Positions 7,523-17,037 of a stretch of 46,069 nt of DNA are shown here, piece after piece; positions within the stretch are counted from its first letter, which is position 1; every line of letters starts with the position of its first letter. The position numbers were made by a program, and so were the translations under genes. The stretch covers positions 1-46,069 of the forward strand of contig JANQLM010000108.1 of assembly GCA_028280635.1 (NCBI GenBank). The letters are read 5' to 3'. The notes beneath the pieces are model-generated. The model saw only the letters and a list, made by a program, of their open reading frames with translations. It was not told the DNA's origin and did no database searches. The stretch is from Halieaceae bacterium. Its GTDB lineage: Bacteria > Pseudomonadota > Gammaproteobacteria > Pseudomonadales > Halieaceae.

Positions 7523-8005
7523 CTACTGCTTGACGTTATCGCGCAACACGCGCTGCTTCTGGCGATCCCAGTCGCGGTCGCGCTGGTCCTGGCGTTTATC
7601 GTGGCTTTGCTTGCCGCGCGCCAGGCCAATCTTGGCTTTTACCAGGTGCCCCTTCCAGTACAGGGCAGTGCACACGCAGGTCATGCCCTTCTGCTGGGTG
7701 GCGGCCACCAGCTTGGCCAGCTCTTTCTTGTGCAGCAGCAGTTTTCGGGTGCGGGTGGGGTCGGCCACGAAGTGGGTCGACACGGTATCCAGCGGCGTAA
7801 TGTTGGCGCCCACCAAGAAGGCCTCGCCGTCTTTGACGAGTACGTAGGTGTCGGTGATCTGCACTTTCCCCGCGCGCAGGCTTTTTACCTCCCAGCCCGT
7901 CAACGCCAGGCCGGCCTCGAAGGTCTCGTCTATGTGAAAATCAAAGCGGGCGCGCTTGTTCAGCGCGATCGTGTTGTCAGCCACCTTGGGCTTCTTCTTG
8001 CTCAT
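7523..8005 (-). CDS. smpB: SsrA-binding protein SmpB
   Basis: This 160-residue RNA-binding protein delivers tmRNA to stalled ribosomes. It begins [19 protein letters not shown] and has the core motifs [16 protein letters not shown] and [13 protein letters not shown], and ends in the basic tail that follows the mRNA path on the ribosome. The open frame continues upstream to 8293, but family alignment places the start at ATG 8005. Its partner RNA, ssrA, is 7.2 kb further left in the same orientation, whereas the two are usually neighbours. It is divergent from the NSS transporter gene. Confidence 0.97.
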   Translation of the reverse strand: MSKKKPKVADNTIALNKRARFDFHIDETFEAGLALTGWEVKSLRAGKVQITDTYVLVKDGEAFLVGANITPLDTVSTHFVADPTRTRKLLLHKKELAKLVAATQQKGMTCVCTALYWKGHLVKAKIGLARGKQSHDKRQDQRDRDWDRQKQRVLRDNVKQ

Positions 8006-8077
8006 GGCGCGCAGTATGCAGATTTTTAGGTCATTGTCACATTGCCCCTGCCGCGGATTTTGCAGCAGAATCGTGCC

Positions 8078-9445
8078 ATGAGCATCGCAGTGCGCTCCAC
8101 CACTGGCGTCTGGGGCAGTCGCACCACATTCGTCTTCGCCCTGACTGCCTCGGCCATCGGGCTGGGCAACCTGTGGCGGTTTTCCTACCTGCTGGGAGAG
8201 CAGGGCGGTGCGCCGTTCCTGTTGGCCTACCTCGTGTGCCTGTTCCTGGTGGCGGCGCCGGTGTTGATCGCCGAGGTGCTGTTGGGCAGCCACGGCCGCG
8301 GCAACCCGGTGTCGGCGTTACTTTACACGGCGCGCCGATCCGAGATCAGCCGCGGTTGGGTGATCATCGCCTGGCTGGCAGGCATCGCCAGTGTGCTGGT
8401 GCTGGTCTACCTGAGCGTGGTAGCGGGCTGGGGGCTGGCCTATATTGAGAAGCTGCAGGCGGGCGTTTTCGCCGATGCCAGCGCCGCTGACGCCGGGCGC
8501 GAGTTCAGTGAGTTGCTGTCGGGCCCGCGCACGCTGGTCCAGTGGCAGACCCTCTATATCGTCCTGGTCTTCGTACTGTCGGGGCTCGGTATCTACCGGG
8601 GCCTGGGGCCACTGTTCTGGCTGGTGGGGCCGGTGCTGCTGGTGTCCCTGGGCGCCCTGATCGAGTTCTCGCTGGCCAATGGCAATATGGAGCGCGCCGG
8701 AGCCTTCCTGTTCTCCGTCAATCTCTACGACTTCAGCGCCTCTTCAATTCTGATCGCCATGGGCCAGGCGTTTTACACCCTGGGCATTGGCCTGGGGGTG
8801 GGCATGGCCTTCGGCGCCTATGCGCCGGACAAGATTCCGCTGGGGCGGGTGGTCATCGCAGTGGCGCTGTTCGACATCATGATCGCCCTGGCCGCCGGCA
8901 TCGCCATCTTCCCGCTGGTCTTCGCCACCAACCTTGAACCCACGATGGGGCCGGGATTGGTGTTTGTCGGGCTGCCCTACGCTTTCGGCAACATGCCCCA
9001 GGGTGAGTGGCTGGGTGCACTGTTTTTCCTGATGACTTCCGTAGTCGCATTGGGTTCCGGCGTGGCTTTGGCGGAGCCCGCCATGGCCTGGATGACCGAG
9101 CGCATGCGTATCGCCCGGCCGGCCGCCGCCCTGCTGCTGGGTGGCGCGGTGTGGATTCTTGCGTTGGGGGCGTCGCTGTCTTTCAACATCTGGCACGATG
9201 TATACGTGATTGGCGAGCTCAACCTGTTCCGCTTCCTGGAAGTGCTCACCACCTGTGTGCTGCTGCCCCTGGCGGCGCTGCTGACTTCGCTGTTGGTGGG
9301 CTACCGGGTGCGCCGCGATATCCTGCGGGTGGAGTTGTACCGGGAGAGTAAATACTTCGTTTTTTTCTGGCGCGCCTGTTTACGTTATATTGCGCCACCA
9401 GTGATCGCGGTGATCATGTTGACGGCACTGGTGGAATTCCTGTGA
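8078..9445 (+). CDS. sodium-dependent transporter, NSS (SLC6/LeuT) family
   Basis: This 455-residue integral membrane symporter probably carries an amino acid or related amine with Na+. The first helix has [18 protein letters not shown], the sodium/substrate-site motif of the family, followed by GGAPF. About 11 to 12 hydrophobic helices follow, and the C-terminus ends in a helix [15 protein letters not shown] choose ATG 8078 because the family signature begins soon after it; a TTG at 8042 would add 12 residues without support. ratA follows after only 6 bp, so read-through is likely. Confidence 0.9.
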   Translation: MSIAVRSTTGVWGSRTTFVFALTASAIGLGNLWRFSYLLGEQGGAPFLLAYLVCLFLVAAPVLIAEVLLGSHGRGNPVSALLYTARRSEISRGWVIIAWLAGIASVLVLVYLSVVAGWGLAYIEKLQAGVFADASAADAGREFSELLSGPRTLVQWQTLYIVLVFVLSGLGIYRGLGPLFWLVGPVLLVSLGALIEFSLANGNMERAGAFLFSVNLYDFSASSILIAMGQAFYTLGIGLGVGMAFGAYAPDKIPLGRVVIAVALFDIMIALAAGIAIFPLVFATNLEPTMGPGLVFVGLPYAFGNMPQGEWLGALFFLMTSVVALGSGVALAEPAMAWMTERMRIARPAAALLLGGAVWILALGASLSFNIWHDVYVIGELNLFRFLEVLTTCVLLPLAALLTSLLVGYRVRRDILRVELYRESKYFVFFWRACLRYIAPPVIAVIMLTALVEFL

Positions 9446-9451
9446 GGAGCA

Positions 9452-9892
9452 ATGACCCGAATCGAGCGCAGTGCCCTGATGCCTTTTCCGGTGGAGCAGA
9501 TGTTTGCCCTGGTGAGTGACATTGAGGCCTACCCTCAGTACATGGACGGCTGTGTCGGTGCCGAGGTGCTGCGTAGCGAGGGGAATCTCGTCGAGGCCCG
9601 CCTCGATCTGGCGCGAGGTGGTGTGCGCCAGAGTTTCGCCACCCGCAACCGTTCCGAGGCGCCCCACGCCATCGAACTGGAGCTGCTGGAGGGTCCCTTC
9701 GAGCACTTCGCGGGTCGCTGGTACTTCCAGGCCCTGGGTGAGAGTGCCTGCAAGGTCTCCCTTGACCTGCAGTTCAAGCTGCGCGGCGGCCTGCTGGGGG
9801 CGGCGGCGGGCAAGCTGTTCGAGAGCATCGCCCCCACCCTGGTGGACGCCGTGGACCAGCGCGCCAGGCAACTACTGGGATCCAGCCCATGA
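9452..9892 (+). CDS. ratA: RatA family START-domain protein (COQ10-like)
   Basis: This 146-residue START/COQ10-type hydrophobic ligand-binding protein starts IERSALMPFPVEQMFALVSDIEAYPQY, the family hallmark. In E. coli it is called RatA; homologues bind ubiquinone or polyketide-like ligands, and a proposed toxin role there is debated. It overlaps rnfH by 4 bp and lies in the conserved smpB-ratA-rnfH-bamE neighbourhood, which supports the assignment beyond sequence similarity. Confidence 0.93.
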   Translation: MTRIERSALMPFPVEQMFALVSDIEAYPQYMDGCVGAEVLRSEGNLVEARLDLARGGVRQSFATRNRSEAPHAIELELLEGPFEHFAGRWYFQALGESACKVSLDLQFKLRGGLLGAAAGKLFESIAPTLVDAVDQRARQLLGSSP

Positions 9893-10200
9893 CCGAAGCC
9901 GATAAACTCCCCGTTGAAGTGGCCTACGCGCTGCCCGCCAAGCAGGAGATCGTGATGCTGGAAGTAGCGCCTGGCACTTCGGCCCGTGAGGCGGTCATGC
10001 AGTCGGGGCTGGACCGGCACTTTCCGGGCCTGGACCTGGCAAAGGCCAAGTTGGGTATTTTTGGCAAGGCCATCAAGGACAAGCAGGTGTTGAAGGCCGG
10101 TGACCGGGTGGAAATCTACCGCGAGCTGATTGCAGACCCCAAGGAAGTGCGCAAGCGTCGCGCCGCGGAAGCCAAGGCCCGGCGCGTCGACAAGGCCTAG
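9889..10200 (+). CDS. rnfH: RnfH/RatB family ubiquitin-like protein
   Basis: This 103-residue beta-grasp protein contains VEVAYALPAKQEIVMLEV (9-26), KLGIFGKAIK and GDRVEIYRELIADPKEVRK, the family pattern. The basic Arg/Lys-rich tail is typical. Translation is coupled to ratA through ATGA. Its biochemical function is unclear; the name comes from proximity to rnf genes in other species. Confidence 0.93.
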   Translation: MTEADKLPVEVAYALPAKQEIVMLEVAPGTSAREAVMQSGLDRHFPGLDLAKAKLGIFGKAIKDKQVLKAGDRVEIYRELIADPKEVRKRRAAEAKARRVDKA

Positions 10201-10220
10201 CGCCGCTCGTCCGTCCCGAA

Positions 10221-10643
10221 CTAGCTCTCTGCCGCGCTGGCCACGGCGTCGGCGTTCTCACCCGCTTCCTCCTCGGCCTCTGTCGGTGGCAGGGTGCTGG
10301 TGTAGCGCAGCAGCTTGTCACCTTCAAAATACACCGTCAGGCGCTGTTCCCTCAGAGTGTCGTTCCCGTTGCGCAGCATATACAGGTATTCCCAGCGCGC
10401 CGAGTGGAAGGGGTCTTCGACCAGGGGCGTGCCGAGGATGTAGCGCACCTGACGCCGGGTCATGCCGGGTTTGAGCTGGTCGATCATTTCCTGGGTGACG
10501 ATGTTGCCCTGCTCAACGTTGATGCGATACACGCCGGGGAAACCCCAGGAACCGCAGCCCGTCAACAGTGCTACCGACAGCGCGGCCAGCAGCGCCAGGG
10601 GGCGTGCGGGCGAGGCGGTTTTACTGTGTTGAGGGGTGAACAT
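10221..10643 (-). CDS. bamE: outer-membrane assembly lipoprotein BamE
   Basis: This 140-residue lipoprotein of the BAM complex inserts beta-barrel proteins into the outer membrane. A type II signal peptide ends in the lipobox LLTGC with Cys30 as lipidation site. The SmpA/OmlA domain carries VYRINVEQGN, VTQEMIDQLKPGMTRRQVRYILGTP and the WEYLYML strand. An acidic, Ala-rich tail follows the domain (after about 115) and is longer than in E. coli. It is divergent from fur by 73 bp, as in Pseudomonas, and convergent with rnfH. Confidence 0.96.
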   Translation of the reverse strand: MFTPQHSKTASPARPLALLAALSVALLTGCGSWGFPGVYRINVEQGNIVTQEMIDQLKPGMTRRQVRYILGTPLVEDPFHSARWEYLYMLRNGNDTLREQRLTVYFEGDKLLRYTSTLPPTEAEEEAGENADAVASAAES

Positions 10644-10716
10644 GGGCGCGTACTTTCACTTCCAGAAAAGCGGTGGCATGATACATCAGCCATTTAGTTG
10701 AATACAGAGAACATCC

Positions 10717-11127
10717 ATGTCCTCGGAAAACCAGGAGCTGCGAAGAGCAGGGCTTAAAGTCACGCTGCCCCGCGTCAAGATTCTGCAGATCCTCGAGAAC
10801 GCCAGCCCGGCCGATCAGCATATGAGTGCGGAAGATGTCTACCGGGCGCTGCTGGACGCCGGTGAGGACGTCGGCCTGGCCACGGTGTACCGGGTGCTCA
10901 CCCAGTTCGAGACCGCGGGCCTGGTCACCCGGCACAATTTTGAAACGGGTCACTCGGTATTCGAGCTGGCCAAGGGCGAACATCACGATCACATGGTGTG
11001 CATGGAATCGGGCGATGTGATCGAGTTTGTCGACCCGGTCATCGAGAAGCGCCAGCACGAACTGGCCGAAGAGCACGGCTACGAACTCGTAGACCACTCC
11101 CTCGTCCTCTACGTCCGCAAGAAATAG
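10717..11127 (+). CDS. fur: ferric uptake regulator Fur
   Basis: This 136-residue iron-responsive repressor has an N-terminal winged helix (LKVTLPRVKILQILE; LATVYRVLTQFETAGLV) and the metal-binding GEHHDHMVC (87-95). The second cysteine of the E. coli CxxC pair is replaced (MVCMESG), as in Pseudomonas Fur, so structural zinc is not held by that pair. I could not find a convincing Fur box in the 73-bp region shared with bamE, so autoregulation is not shown here. Confidence 0.97.
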   Translation: MSSENQELRRAGLKVTLPRVKILQILENASPADQHMSAEDVYRALLDAGEDVGLATVYRVLTQFETAGLVTRHNFETGHSVFELAKGEHHDHMVCMESGDVIEFVDPVIEKRQHELAEEHGYELVDHSLVLYVRKK

Positions 11128-11225
11128 ACCCGGTCTCGCTCCAGTTGAGTCTGGCACCTGTCGTCGCAAGCTCGTCGGTGGGCTGGCGCCTCGTCAGCGG
11201 TTCTGGCGAAAGGCTTCAGCGGTCC

Positions 11226-12878
11226 TTATAAGGAGTCCAGCATTTCCTTCGCGGCATCCCGGGTTTTCTCGGTGATATCGATGCCGCCCAGCATGCGGGC
11301 GATTTCTTCTACCTTGTCGTTGTCACCGAGGCGTGCCATGGCGGCGCGGGCGGCTTTCTTGTCGGAGGATTTGCTCACCCGCAGGTGCTGCTCGCCCTGG
11401 GCCGCGACCTGGGGCAGATGAGTCACGCAGATAACCTGGCTGGCCGCCGCCAGCGCCCGTAGCAGCCGACCCACCACCTCCGCCACGGCGCCGCCAATAC
11501 CGACATCAACCTCGTCGAATACCATGCTCGGCACGGTGTTGGCGCTGGCAGAGATCACCTGGATGGCGAGGCTGATGCGCGACAGCTCGCCGCCGGAGGC
11601 GATCTTGCCCAGCGGTCGTGGTTCCTGGCCCGGGTTGGTGCTGATCAGGAACTCGACGTCCTCCATGCCCTGGGGGTGGGGGTTGTCGACTTCCCGCGGC
11701 GTCAGCGCCACCTGGAACCGGCACTGTTCCATGGCCAGTTCCGCGAGCTGTTTCTCAACCAGCTTGCGCAGCTTGTCGGCGGACTTGTGCCGCGCGACGC
11801 TCAGCTTGTCGGCTGCCTTGCGATAGTCGGCTTCCACTGCCGCCAGTTCCTCGGCCAGCTCCTCAAGGCGGGCACCGCTGCCGGTCAGGCTGTCCAGCTC
11901 TGCCCGCAGTTCCTCATGCAGTACCGCCAGGTCGCGGGCCTGCACCCGGTGCTTGCGTGCGATGTCATGGACCGTGTCCAGGCGCGTTTCCACCTCCTTG
12001 AGGCGGCCGGGGTCGAGCTCTACCTGATCCAGGTAACGGCGCAACTCAGACTGGGCTTCCTGTAACTGGATGGCCGCGCTGTCCAGCATCTCACGCACGC
12101 TGCTTACCGCCTCACCAGTCATGGCCTCATGTTGCACCAGGCCCAGCGCGGATCGCGTTCCGGATTCCTGGGATTCGCAAATGTCCAGGGCCTGCTGGGC
12201 TGCCTGCATGATCTGCTCGGCATTGGCGAGCTGCCTGTGTTCGGCGTCCAGTTCGTCCAGCTCACCCTCTTTGAGGGCCAGGGTGTCCAGCTCCTCCACC
12301 TGGTAGGCCAGTAACTGGGAGCGCGCCGATTGTTCATCCCGCGCTGCGGTCAGTTCATCCAGTTCCCGGCGCCGCCGCAGCCAGTCGGAGGCGAGCTGCT
12401 CCAGCTCACGGGCCGCGGCATCCTGGCCCGCGTAGCTGTCCAGCAGGTGGCGCTGGGTATCCTTGCGCAGAAGCGACTGGTGGGCGTGCTGGCTGTGAAT
12501 GTCGATCAATAAGGCCCCGAGCTGGCTGCAGTCCTGCAGGGTGGAGGCATTGCCGTTGATAAAGGCACGGGAGCGCCCTTCCCGGGTGATGGTGCGGCGC
12601 AGTATGCACTCCTCGCCCGCCGCCAGCTCCCGGTCGTCCAGCCAGCGCCGTGCCGCGGGGATGTTGGCGACGTCGAAAGTGGCGGCGACCTCGGCACGTT
12701 CGCAGCCGGCGCGCACCGCCGCCGGGTCGGCCCGGTCCCCCAGGCACAGGCCCAGGGCATCCAGCATGATGGACTTGCCGGCTCCGGTTTCACCGGTAAT
12801 CACCGTCATTCCCGGGGCCAGTTCCATGTCGAGTTCATCGACGATGGTGTAGTTGTTGATCTGGATATGGGCGAGCAT
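11226..12878 (-). CDS. recN: DNA repair protein RecN
   Basis: This 550-residue SMC-like ATPase acts in double-strand break repair. Walker A is GETGAGKS (29-36). The central part is a long coiled coil broken by a hinge region. The C-terminal ATPase half has the signature LSRISLAIQ and Walker B MVFDEVDVGIGG. The frame is open to 12947, but family N-termini (MLxHIxIxNxxIVDEL) fit the ATG at 12878. It is convergent with fur (98-bp gap with no clear terminator) and divergent from hrcA. Confidence 0.97.
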   Translation of the reverse strand: MLAHIQINNYTIVDELDMELAPGMTVITGETGAGKSIMLDALGLCLGDRADPAAVRAGCERAEVAATFDVANIPAARRWLDDRELAAGEECILRRTITREGRSRAFINGNASTLQDCSQLGALLIDIHSQHAHQSLLRKDTQRHLLDSYAGQDAAARELEQLASDWLRRRRELDELTAARDEQSARSQLLAYQVEELDTLALKEGELDELDAEHRQLANAEQIMQAAQQALDICESQESGTRSALGLVQHEAMTGEAVSSVREMLDSAAIQLQEAQSELRRYLDQVELDPGRLKEVETRLDTVHDIARKHRVQARDLAVLHEELRAELDSLTGSGARLEELAEELAAVEADYRKAADKLSVARHKSADKLRKLVEKQLAELAMEQCRFQVALTPREVDNPHPQGMEDVEFLISTNPGQEPRPLGKIASGGELSRISLAIQVISASANTVPSMVFDEVDVGIGGAVAEVVGRLLRALAAASQVICVTHLPQVAAQGEQHLRVSKSSDKKAARAAMARLGDNDKVEEIARMLGGIDITEKTRDAAKEMLDSL

Positions 12879-12970
12879 CACAGTCTTATACCGCAGTTCC
12901 ACCCACCTCGGGAACTGTGCCGCGCGCATGGGATGGTTTTTTCCCAAAACGCGTTGATAGAATCCGCCTT

Positions 12971-14017
12971 ATGGCAGCTCCGGAACTCTCAGAACGCGCC
13001 AGCATCCTGCTGAAGACCCTGATCGAGCGGCATATCCGCGACGGTCAGCCGGTCGGTTCCAAAACCCTGCTGGAAGAAGCGGGGCTGCCGGTGTCGGCGG
13101 CCACCGTGCGCAATGTGATGTCGGATCTCGAAGAGCGTGGCTACCTGGCGTCCCCCCATACCTCTGCTGGCCGGGTGCCCACGTCTGCGGGCTACCGCCT
13201 GTTTGTGGACACCCTGCTGCAGGTCAGGCCCATGGACCTGGCCGCGGTGCCGGACCTGCGCGACGAACTCAACCCGGACCTTACCGGTCGCGAGCTGGTG
13301 CAGTCCGCCTCCCAACTGGTGTCCAGCATTACCGCCCAGGCGGGTCTGGTGACGGTGCCGCGCCAGAACGCGGGTCAGCTACGGCAGCTCGAGTTCCTGC
13401 CCCTGGACGGCAACCGCGTGCTGGTGATCATGGTCATCAATGAGCGCGAGGTGCAAAACCGCATTATTTATACGGAGCGGCACTACAACGAAGACGAACT
13501 GCGACTGGCCACCGCCCTGGTGAACCAGCGCTTTGCCGGCGCCCGGCTCGACCAGGTCAAGCGCCAGGTAGTGGCGGAAATGGAGGCGGACAAACAGTCC
13601 ATCGACACCTATATGCAGGCCACCATGGACCTGGCCAGCAAGGTGTTCGAGGATGACGAAGAGGAAGACGAGGGCTACGTGGTGGCGGGGGAATCCCAGC
13701 TCATCGGTAGCGCTTCCCCTGAAGAACTGGACCGGCTGCAGGAACTGTTCGAGGCCTTCCAGCACAAAAAGGACCTGCTGCACCTGCTGGAGCGCTGCAC
13801 CCGCGCCGAGGGTATCCAGATTTTCATCGGTGAAGAAGCCGGCTTCGAGGGCCTGGGTGGCTTCAGCGTGATTACCGCGCCCTATACCGATGGCGCCGAG
13901 ACGCTGGGCGTACTGGGCGTGATAGGCCCCACCCGCATGGCCTATGAAAAGGTCATTCCTATCGTTGATATCACTGCGCGGCTGCTGTCCTCCGCCTTCA
14001 GCTCAGAGTCCGCCTGA
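12971..14017 (+). CDS. hrcA: heat-inducible transcription repressor HrcA
   Basis: This 348-residue repressor binds CIRCE operators of chaperone genes. It has an N-terminal winged helix (LSERASILLKTLIERHIRDG; VSAATVRNVMSDLEERGYL) and the HrcA motifs SPHTSAGRVPTSAGYR and LGVLGVIGPTRMAYEKVIP near the C-terminus. An acidic insert (DDEEEDEG) lies around residue 230. I choose ATG 12971 over GTG 12917 because families begin near it. No ribosome-binding site precedes it, and a TAGAAT box ends 7 bp upstream (12958-12963), so the message may be leaderless. I see no CIRCE sequence in the window. Confidence 0.95.
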   Translation: MAAPELSERASILLKTLIERHIRDGQPVGSKTLLEEAGLPVSAATVRNVMSDLEERGYLASPHTSAGRVPTSAGYRLFVDTLLQVRPMDLAAVPDLRDELNPDLTGRELVQSASQLVSSITAQAGLVTVPRQNAGQLRQLEFLPLDGNRVLVIMVINEREVQNRIIYTERHYNEDELRLATALVNQRFAGARLDQVKRQVVAEMEADKQSIDTYMQATMDLASKVFEDDEEEDEGYVVAGESQLIGSASPEELDRLQELFEAFQHKKDLLHLLERCTRAEGIQIFIGEEAGFEGLGGFSVITAPYTDGAETLGVLGVIGPTRMAYEKVIPIVDITARLLSSAFSSESA

Positions 14018-14067
14018 GCCCTCACCTGTCCGCGGTACCTCCAGGTACCAATGGCGGACATTTTTTC

Positions 14068-14095
14068 CTTGAAAACCCCCGGGCCGTCTCCATAT
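14068..14095 (+). promoter_or_regulatory. sigma-32 heat-shock promoter of grpE
   Basis: CTTGAAA (14068-14074) is a perfect sigma-32 -35 box. After 13 bp, CTCCATAT (14088-14095) matches seven of eight positions of the -10 consensus CCCCATNT. It lies 70 bp upstream of the grpE start and after the hrcA stop, so grpE can be heat-induced independently of hrcA. Confidence 0.85.
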
Positions 14096-14165
14096 CTACC
14101 TTAGTTCGCGGCGCGGAGGGCGTCGCGATGTCTGTTGAAAAGCTAACAATCGGAGCAGCAGCAAG

Positions 14166-14777
14166 GTGAACAAGGAGCAGCACGAGGCAGGTGTGGAGAC
14201 CGAGGAGGCCCTCACAGAGGCCCCCGAGAACGCCGAAGAACAGGAACAGAGCGCGGTCGAGGCCGCCGCCGAGGCCGCGGCAGACGCCGATGAAGCCGTT
14301 GCGGATATCGCTGAGGCGGAGCTGACCGTCGATCACCTGAAAGATGAGTTGGAGGCCGCCAAAGATGCCGCCCTGCGCGCCGCCGCTGAGGCCCAGAATG
14401 CCCGGCGCCGGGCTGAGCAGGACGTGGAAAAGGCCCGCAAGTTCGCCCTGGAGCGCTTCTCCAGCGATCTGCTGGCCGTGGTCGACAATCTGGAGCGGGC
14501 CTCGCAGTCCGCCGCCGAGGCTGAAGACGCCGCGGCCATCGTCGAGGGTGTGGACCTGACCCTGCGCGGGCTGCTGGATGTGCTCAAGAAGAACGGTATC
14601 GAGGCGGTCGATCCGGTCGGTGAGCCCTTCGACCCCCAGCTCCACCAGGCCATGACCATGGTGCCGAATCCCGACATGGAGCCGAACACCGTCATGGACG
14701 TAATGCAGAAGGGCTACACGCTCAATGGACGCCTGCTGCGCCCGGCGATGGTGGTCGTCAGCAAGGCGGCAGACTAG
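14166..14777 (+). CDS. grpE: nucleotide exchange factor GrpE
   Basis: This 203-residue GrpE releases ADP from DnaK. The first 60 residues are a very acidic, Ala/Glu-rich extension, followed by the long dimer coiled coil ([20 protein letters not shown]..., [19 protein letters not shown]). The C-terminal beta domain has [12 protein letters not shown] and [21 protein letters not shown]. The start is GTG 14166 with a poor ribosome-binding site. It is preceded by a sigma-32 promoter. Confidence 0.96.
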   Translation: MNKEQHEAGVETEEALTEAPENAEEQEQSAVEAAAEAAADADEAVADIAEAELTVDHLKDELEAAKDAALRAAAEAQNARRRAEQDVEKARKFALERFSSDLLAVVDNLERASQSAAEAEDAAAIVEGVDLTLRGLLDVLKKNGIEAVDPVGEPFDPQLHQAMTMVPNPDMEPNTVMDVMQKGYTLNGRLLRPAMVVVSKAAD

Positions 14778-14880
14778 GTTCAGCGCGCGGCTGAAGCCTC
14801 GTCGGCATTCGGCGGTGTGATGTGAATGGAGCCGCGCTACGAAGAAAGCGCCAAAAGGCAGTTCGCTAACAAAAAGCCCC

Positions 14881-14908
14881 CTTGAAATGTGCGGAATGGG
14901 CCAAATAT
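14881..14908 (+). promoter_or_regulatory. sigma-32 heat-shock promoter of dnaK
   Basis: CTTGAAA (14881-14887), a 13-bp spacer and CCAAATAT (14901-14908, six of eight matches to CCCCATNT) form a sigma-32 promoter 73 bp before the dnaK start. Spacer length is the same as in the grpE promoter. The 203-bp grpE-dnaK gap otherwise shows no gene. Confidence 0.8.
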
Positions 14909-14980
14909 AGACAACAGTTTTGAGAAAAATGCGTTTCACTGCCGCTGATAAGTCAGTGTTCGCTTACCTGGAGATAGACA

Positions 14981-16912
14981 ATGGGCAAGATTATTGGCAT
15001 CGACCTCGGCACGACCAACTCCTGTGTGGCCGTGCTGGATGGCGACAAGACCAAAGTGATTGAAAACGCGGAAGGTGATCGCACGACGCCGTCGATCGTC
15101 GCCTATACCGACGACAATGAAATCCTGGTGGGCCAGTCCGCCAAGCGGCAGGCCGTCACCAACCCCACCAACACCCTGTTTGCGGTCAAGCGCCTGATCG
15201 GTCGCAAGTTCAAGGACGATGTGGTTCAGAAAGACATCAGCATGGTGCCCTATACCATCAGCGAAGCCGACAACGGCGACGCCTGGGTGGAAGTAAAAGG
15301 TGAAAAAATGGCCCCGCCGCAGGTCTCTGCGCAGGTGCTGATGAAGATGAAGAAGACCGCCGAGGAATACCTGGGCGAGCCGGTCACCGAAGCGGTGATC
15401 ACGGTGCCGGCCTACTTCAACGACTCCCAGCGCCAGGCCACCAAAGACGCCGGCAAGATTGCCGGTCTGGAAGTGAAGCGCATCATCAACGAGCCCACCG
15501 CGGCCGCGCTGGCCTACGGCATGGACAAGTCCACCGGCGACAAGACCATTGCGGTCTACGACCTGGGTGGCGGTACCTTCGATATTTCCATCATTGAGAT
15601 TGCCGAAGTCGACGGCGAGCACCAGTTTGAAGTACTGTCCACCAACGGTGACACCTTCCTGGGTGGTGAGGACTTCGACCTGCGCCTGATCGAGTACCTT
15701 GCCGAGGAGTTCAAGAAGGAGCAGGGCATCGACCTGCACAACGACCCGCTGGCCCTGCAGCGCCTGAAGGAAGCGGCCGAGAAAGCCAAGATCGAGCTGT
15801 CTTCCAGCCAGCAGACTGAGGTGAACCTGCCCTATATTACGGCAGATGCCACCGGTCCCAAGCACCTGGTGGTGAAGCTGTCCCGCGCCAAGCTGGAAAG
15901 CCTGGTCGAGGAGCTGGTGGCACGCTCCCTGGAGCCGATGAAAATCGCCCTCAAGGACGCTGACCTCAATCCCAGCGAGATCGACGAGGTCATCCTGGTC
16001 GGTGGCCAGACCCGCATGCCGCTGGTGCAGTCCAAGGTGGCGGAGTTCTTCGGCAAGGAACCTCGCAAGGACGTGAACCCCGACGAGGCCGTGGCCATGG
16101 GTGCCGCCCTGCAGGGTGCTGTGCTGTCCGGCGACGTCAAGGACGTGCTGCTGCTGGATGTGACCCCGCTGACCCTGGGCATCGAGACCATGGGTGGTGT
16201 GGCGACGCCGCTGATCGAAAAGAACACGACGATCCCCACCAAGAAGTCGCAGATCTTCTCCACCGCGGAGGACAACCAGACCGCCGTGACCATTCACATT
16301 GTGCAGGGCGAGCGCAAGCAGGCGCAGGGTAACAAGTCCCTGGGCCGTTTCGATCTGGCCGACATCCCGCCGGCACCGCGCGGCATGCCGCAGATTGAGG
16401 TGACTTTTGACCTCGACGCCAACGGCATCCTCAACGTGTCCGCCAAGGACAAGGCCACCGGCAAGGAGCAGTCCATCCGCATTACCGCGTCCTCCGGCCT
16501 CAGCGATGACGAGATCGAGCAAATGGTGGCGGATGCGGAGGCCAACGCCGAAGCGGATGCCAAGTTCGAGGAACTGGTGACCGCGCGCAACACCTGCGAA
16601 GGCCTGATGCACGCGACCAAAAAGACTCTCGAGGAAGCCGGCGACAAGGCCAGCGACGAAGAGAAGGCTGCCATTGAAGCGGCCGTGTCTGAAGCCGAGG
16701 AAGCGCTCAAGGGTGAAGACAAGGACGCCATTGAAGCCGCTACCCAGAAGCTGACGGAAGCCTCCAGCAGCCTGGCGCAGAAGCTCTACGCTGAGCAGGC
16801 GGCGGAAGCCCAGGCGGCCGGCGCCGGCCCCGAGGCGGAAGCACAGCCCGCTGACGATGTGGTCGATGCGGAGTTCGAGGAGGTCCGCGACGAGGACAAG
16901 AAGGCCTCGTAA
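14981..16912 (+). CDS. dnaK: chaperone DnaK (Hsp70)
   Basis: This 643-residue ATP-driven chaperone starts [20 protein letters not shown]. It contains the Hsp70 signatures [13 protein letters not shown] and [14 protein letters not shown], and [20 protein letters not shown] at the start of the substrate domain. The helical lid ends in an Ala/Glu-rich linker, followed by the tail [16 protein letters not shown] that DnaK uses to bind partners. Length is normal. A GGAGA ribosome-binding site precedes ATG. It works with GrpE and DnaJ, encoded on either side. Confidence 0.99.
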   Translation: MGKIIGIDLGTTNSCVAVLDGDKTKVIENAEGDRTTPSIVAYTDDNEILVGQSAKRQAVTNPTNTLFAVKRLIGRKFKDDVVQKDISMVPYTISEADNGDAWVEVKGEKMAPPQVSAQVLMKMKKTAEEYLGEPVTEAVITVPAYFNDSQRQATKDAGKIAGLEVKRIINEPTAAALAYGMDKSTGDKTIAVYDLGGGTFDISIIEIAEVDGEHQFEVLSTNGDTFLGGEDFDLRLIEYLAEEFKKEQGIDLHNDPLALQRLKEAAEKAKIELSSSQQTEVNLPYITADATGPKHLVVKLSRAKLESLVEELVARSLEPMKIALKDADLNPSEIDEVILVGGQTRMPLVQSKVAEFFGKEPRKDVNPDEAVAMGAALQGAVLSGDVKDVLLLDVTPLTLGIETMGGVATPLIEKNTTIPTKKSQIFSTAEDNQTAVTIHIVQGERKQAQGNKSLGRFDLADIPPAPRGMPQIEVTFDLDANGILNVSAKDKATGKEQSIRITASSGLSDDEIEQMVADAEANAEADAKFEELVTARNTCEGLMHATKKTLEEAGDKASDEEKAAIEAAVSEAEEALKGEDKDAIEAATQKLTEASSSLAQKLYAEQAAEAQAAGAGPEAEAQPADDVVDAEFEEVRDEDKKAS

Positions 16913-16928
16913 CAAGCTGAAGCTGACG

Positions 16929-16946
16929 CCCCCGCCCAGGCGGGGG
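16929..16946. repeat. hairpin 1 after dnaK
   Basis: CCCCCGC, loop CCAG, GCGGGGG makes a 7-bp GC stem 16 bp after the dnaK stop. It lacks a T-run, so termination would be partial; a similar hairpin follows at 17000-17017. Such structures often adjust dnaK/dnaJ ratio by partial read-through (inference). Confidence 0.55.
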
Positions 16947-16999
16947 TCCAGCCTTTCAAGCTATACTCCGCCGCCTGAAATGGGCGGTTGGATACCCGG

Positions 17000-17017
17000 C
17001 CCCCGCTTATGCGGGGG
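17000..17017. repeat. hairpin 2 after dnaK
   Basis: CCCCCGC, loop TTAT, GCGGGGG repeats the stem of the hairpin at 16929-16946 with a different loop. The two share the stem sequence exactly, which suggests copies of one small repetitive palindrome. Confidence 0.55.
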
Positions 17018-17037
17018 TACTGCTTTCTAAAACACGG

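Noticed and set aside
10644-10716. Fur box in the bamE-fur gap
   Set aside because: No stretch resembles GATAATGATAATCATTATC closely enough to report.
12917-12970. GTG start giving HrcA 18 more residues
   Set aside because: The extra residues are not part of the HrcA family; kept only as an alternative to a leaderless start.
14785-14850. Similarity between the grpE-dnaK gap and the fur-recN gap (GCTGAAGCCT)
   Set aside because: The match is about 10 bases and not supported by neighbouring sequence.
14936-16915. A 659-codon open frame antisense to dnaK
   Set aside because: It is the mirror of a highly biased GC-rich gene; its His/Gly/Leu-rich translation resembles no protein and dnaK is certain.
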